From: Oscillospiraceae bacterium
GTDB lineage: Bacteria; Bacillota; Clostridia; Oscillospirales; Oscillospiraceae
Assembly (NCBI GenBank): GCA_016295615.1
Contig: JAEDKW010000021.1
Location: 1 to 14,985, forward strand
DNA length: 14,985 bases
Direction of reading: 5' to 3'
Below the pieces are notes generated by a model. It was given only the letters and a program-made list of their open reading frames with translations, ran no database searches and was not told the origin of the DNA. Made by a program: the position numbers and the translations under genes. Every line of letters starts with the position of its first letter. The first letter of the stretch is position 1. Shown here piece by piece: positions 14,981 through 14,985 of the stretch.

Positions 14981-14985
14981 ATGTC

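Noticed and set aside
1..14985. Mobile element, CRISPR, defence system or prophage signals
   Set aside because: No transposase, integrase, direct-repeat array or phage gene is visible; all genes are housekeeping or envelope families with uniform base composition.

Overview
The window reads as ordinary chromosome from a GC-rich, low-divergence-from-Firmicutes bacterium, most likely an anaerobic gut clostridium of the Oscillospiraceae/Ruminococcaceae type. The reasons are strong AGGAGG-type ribosome binding sites, a TTG start, AT-rich promoters set in GC-rich coding DNA, and the gene families present. The genus assignment is inference; no rRNA or tRNA gene is present to settle it.

Layout, left to right. 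metG (methionyl-tRNA synthetase) and htrA (membrane-anchored serine protease) lie on the minus strand, each with its own promoter, and a terminator-like hairpin separates them. Divergent from htrA runs a plus-strand group: an FAD-dependent oxidoreductase (COG2509 type) with a TTG start, a D-2-hydroxyacid dehydrogenase, and a DUF368 membrane protein of the polyprenyl-phosphate translocase family. A strong hairpin terminator, probably bidirectional, lies between this group and the convergent minus-strand ftsH (membrane AAA+ zinc protease). Divergent from ftsH is a two-gene plus-strand unit: rlmB (23S rRNA 2'-O-methyltransferase) and, 23 bases on, a 686-residue membrane protein. After it, a very good sigma-A promoter drives a stand-alone EF-G-like GTPase gene that ends in an 18-bp hairpin terminator. 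A last hairpin at the right edge is oriented to stop minus-strand transcription coming in from outside the window.

The most interesting item is the 686-residue protein at 10579-12639. It has the helix layout of a heavy-metal (P1B) P-type ATPase, with 8 predicted membrane helices in a 4+2+2 arrangement and a P/N-domain-like block between helices 6 and 8. Nearly every catalytic motif is gone: no DKTGT phosphorylation Asp, no TGE loop, no SEHP, no TGDN, no GDGxND, no CPC. It also carries a 170-residue acidic, probably disordered N-terminal extension. It looks like a P-type ATPase pseudoenzyme. The second is the EF-G-like GTPase, whose G3 motif reads DAPGN instead of DTPGH, so the catalytic His is missing.

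Functionally the window mixes translation (metG, rlmB, EF-G-like) with envelope maintenance (HtrA, FtsH, DUF368, the pseudo-P-type ATPase). I see no mobile element, CRISPR array, prophage, tRNA or rRNA, and no gene-free stretch longer than 300 bases (the largest gap is 236).
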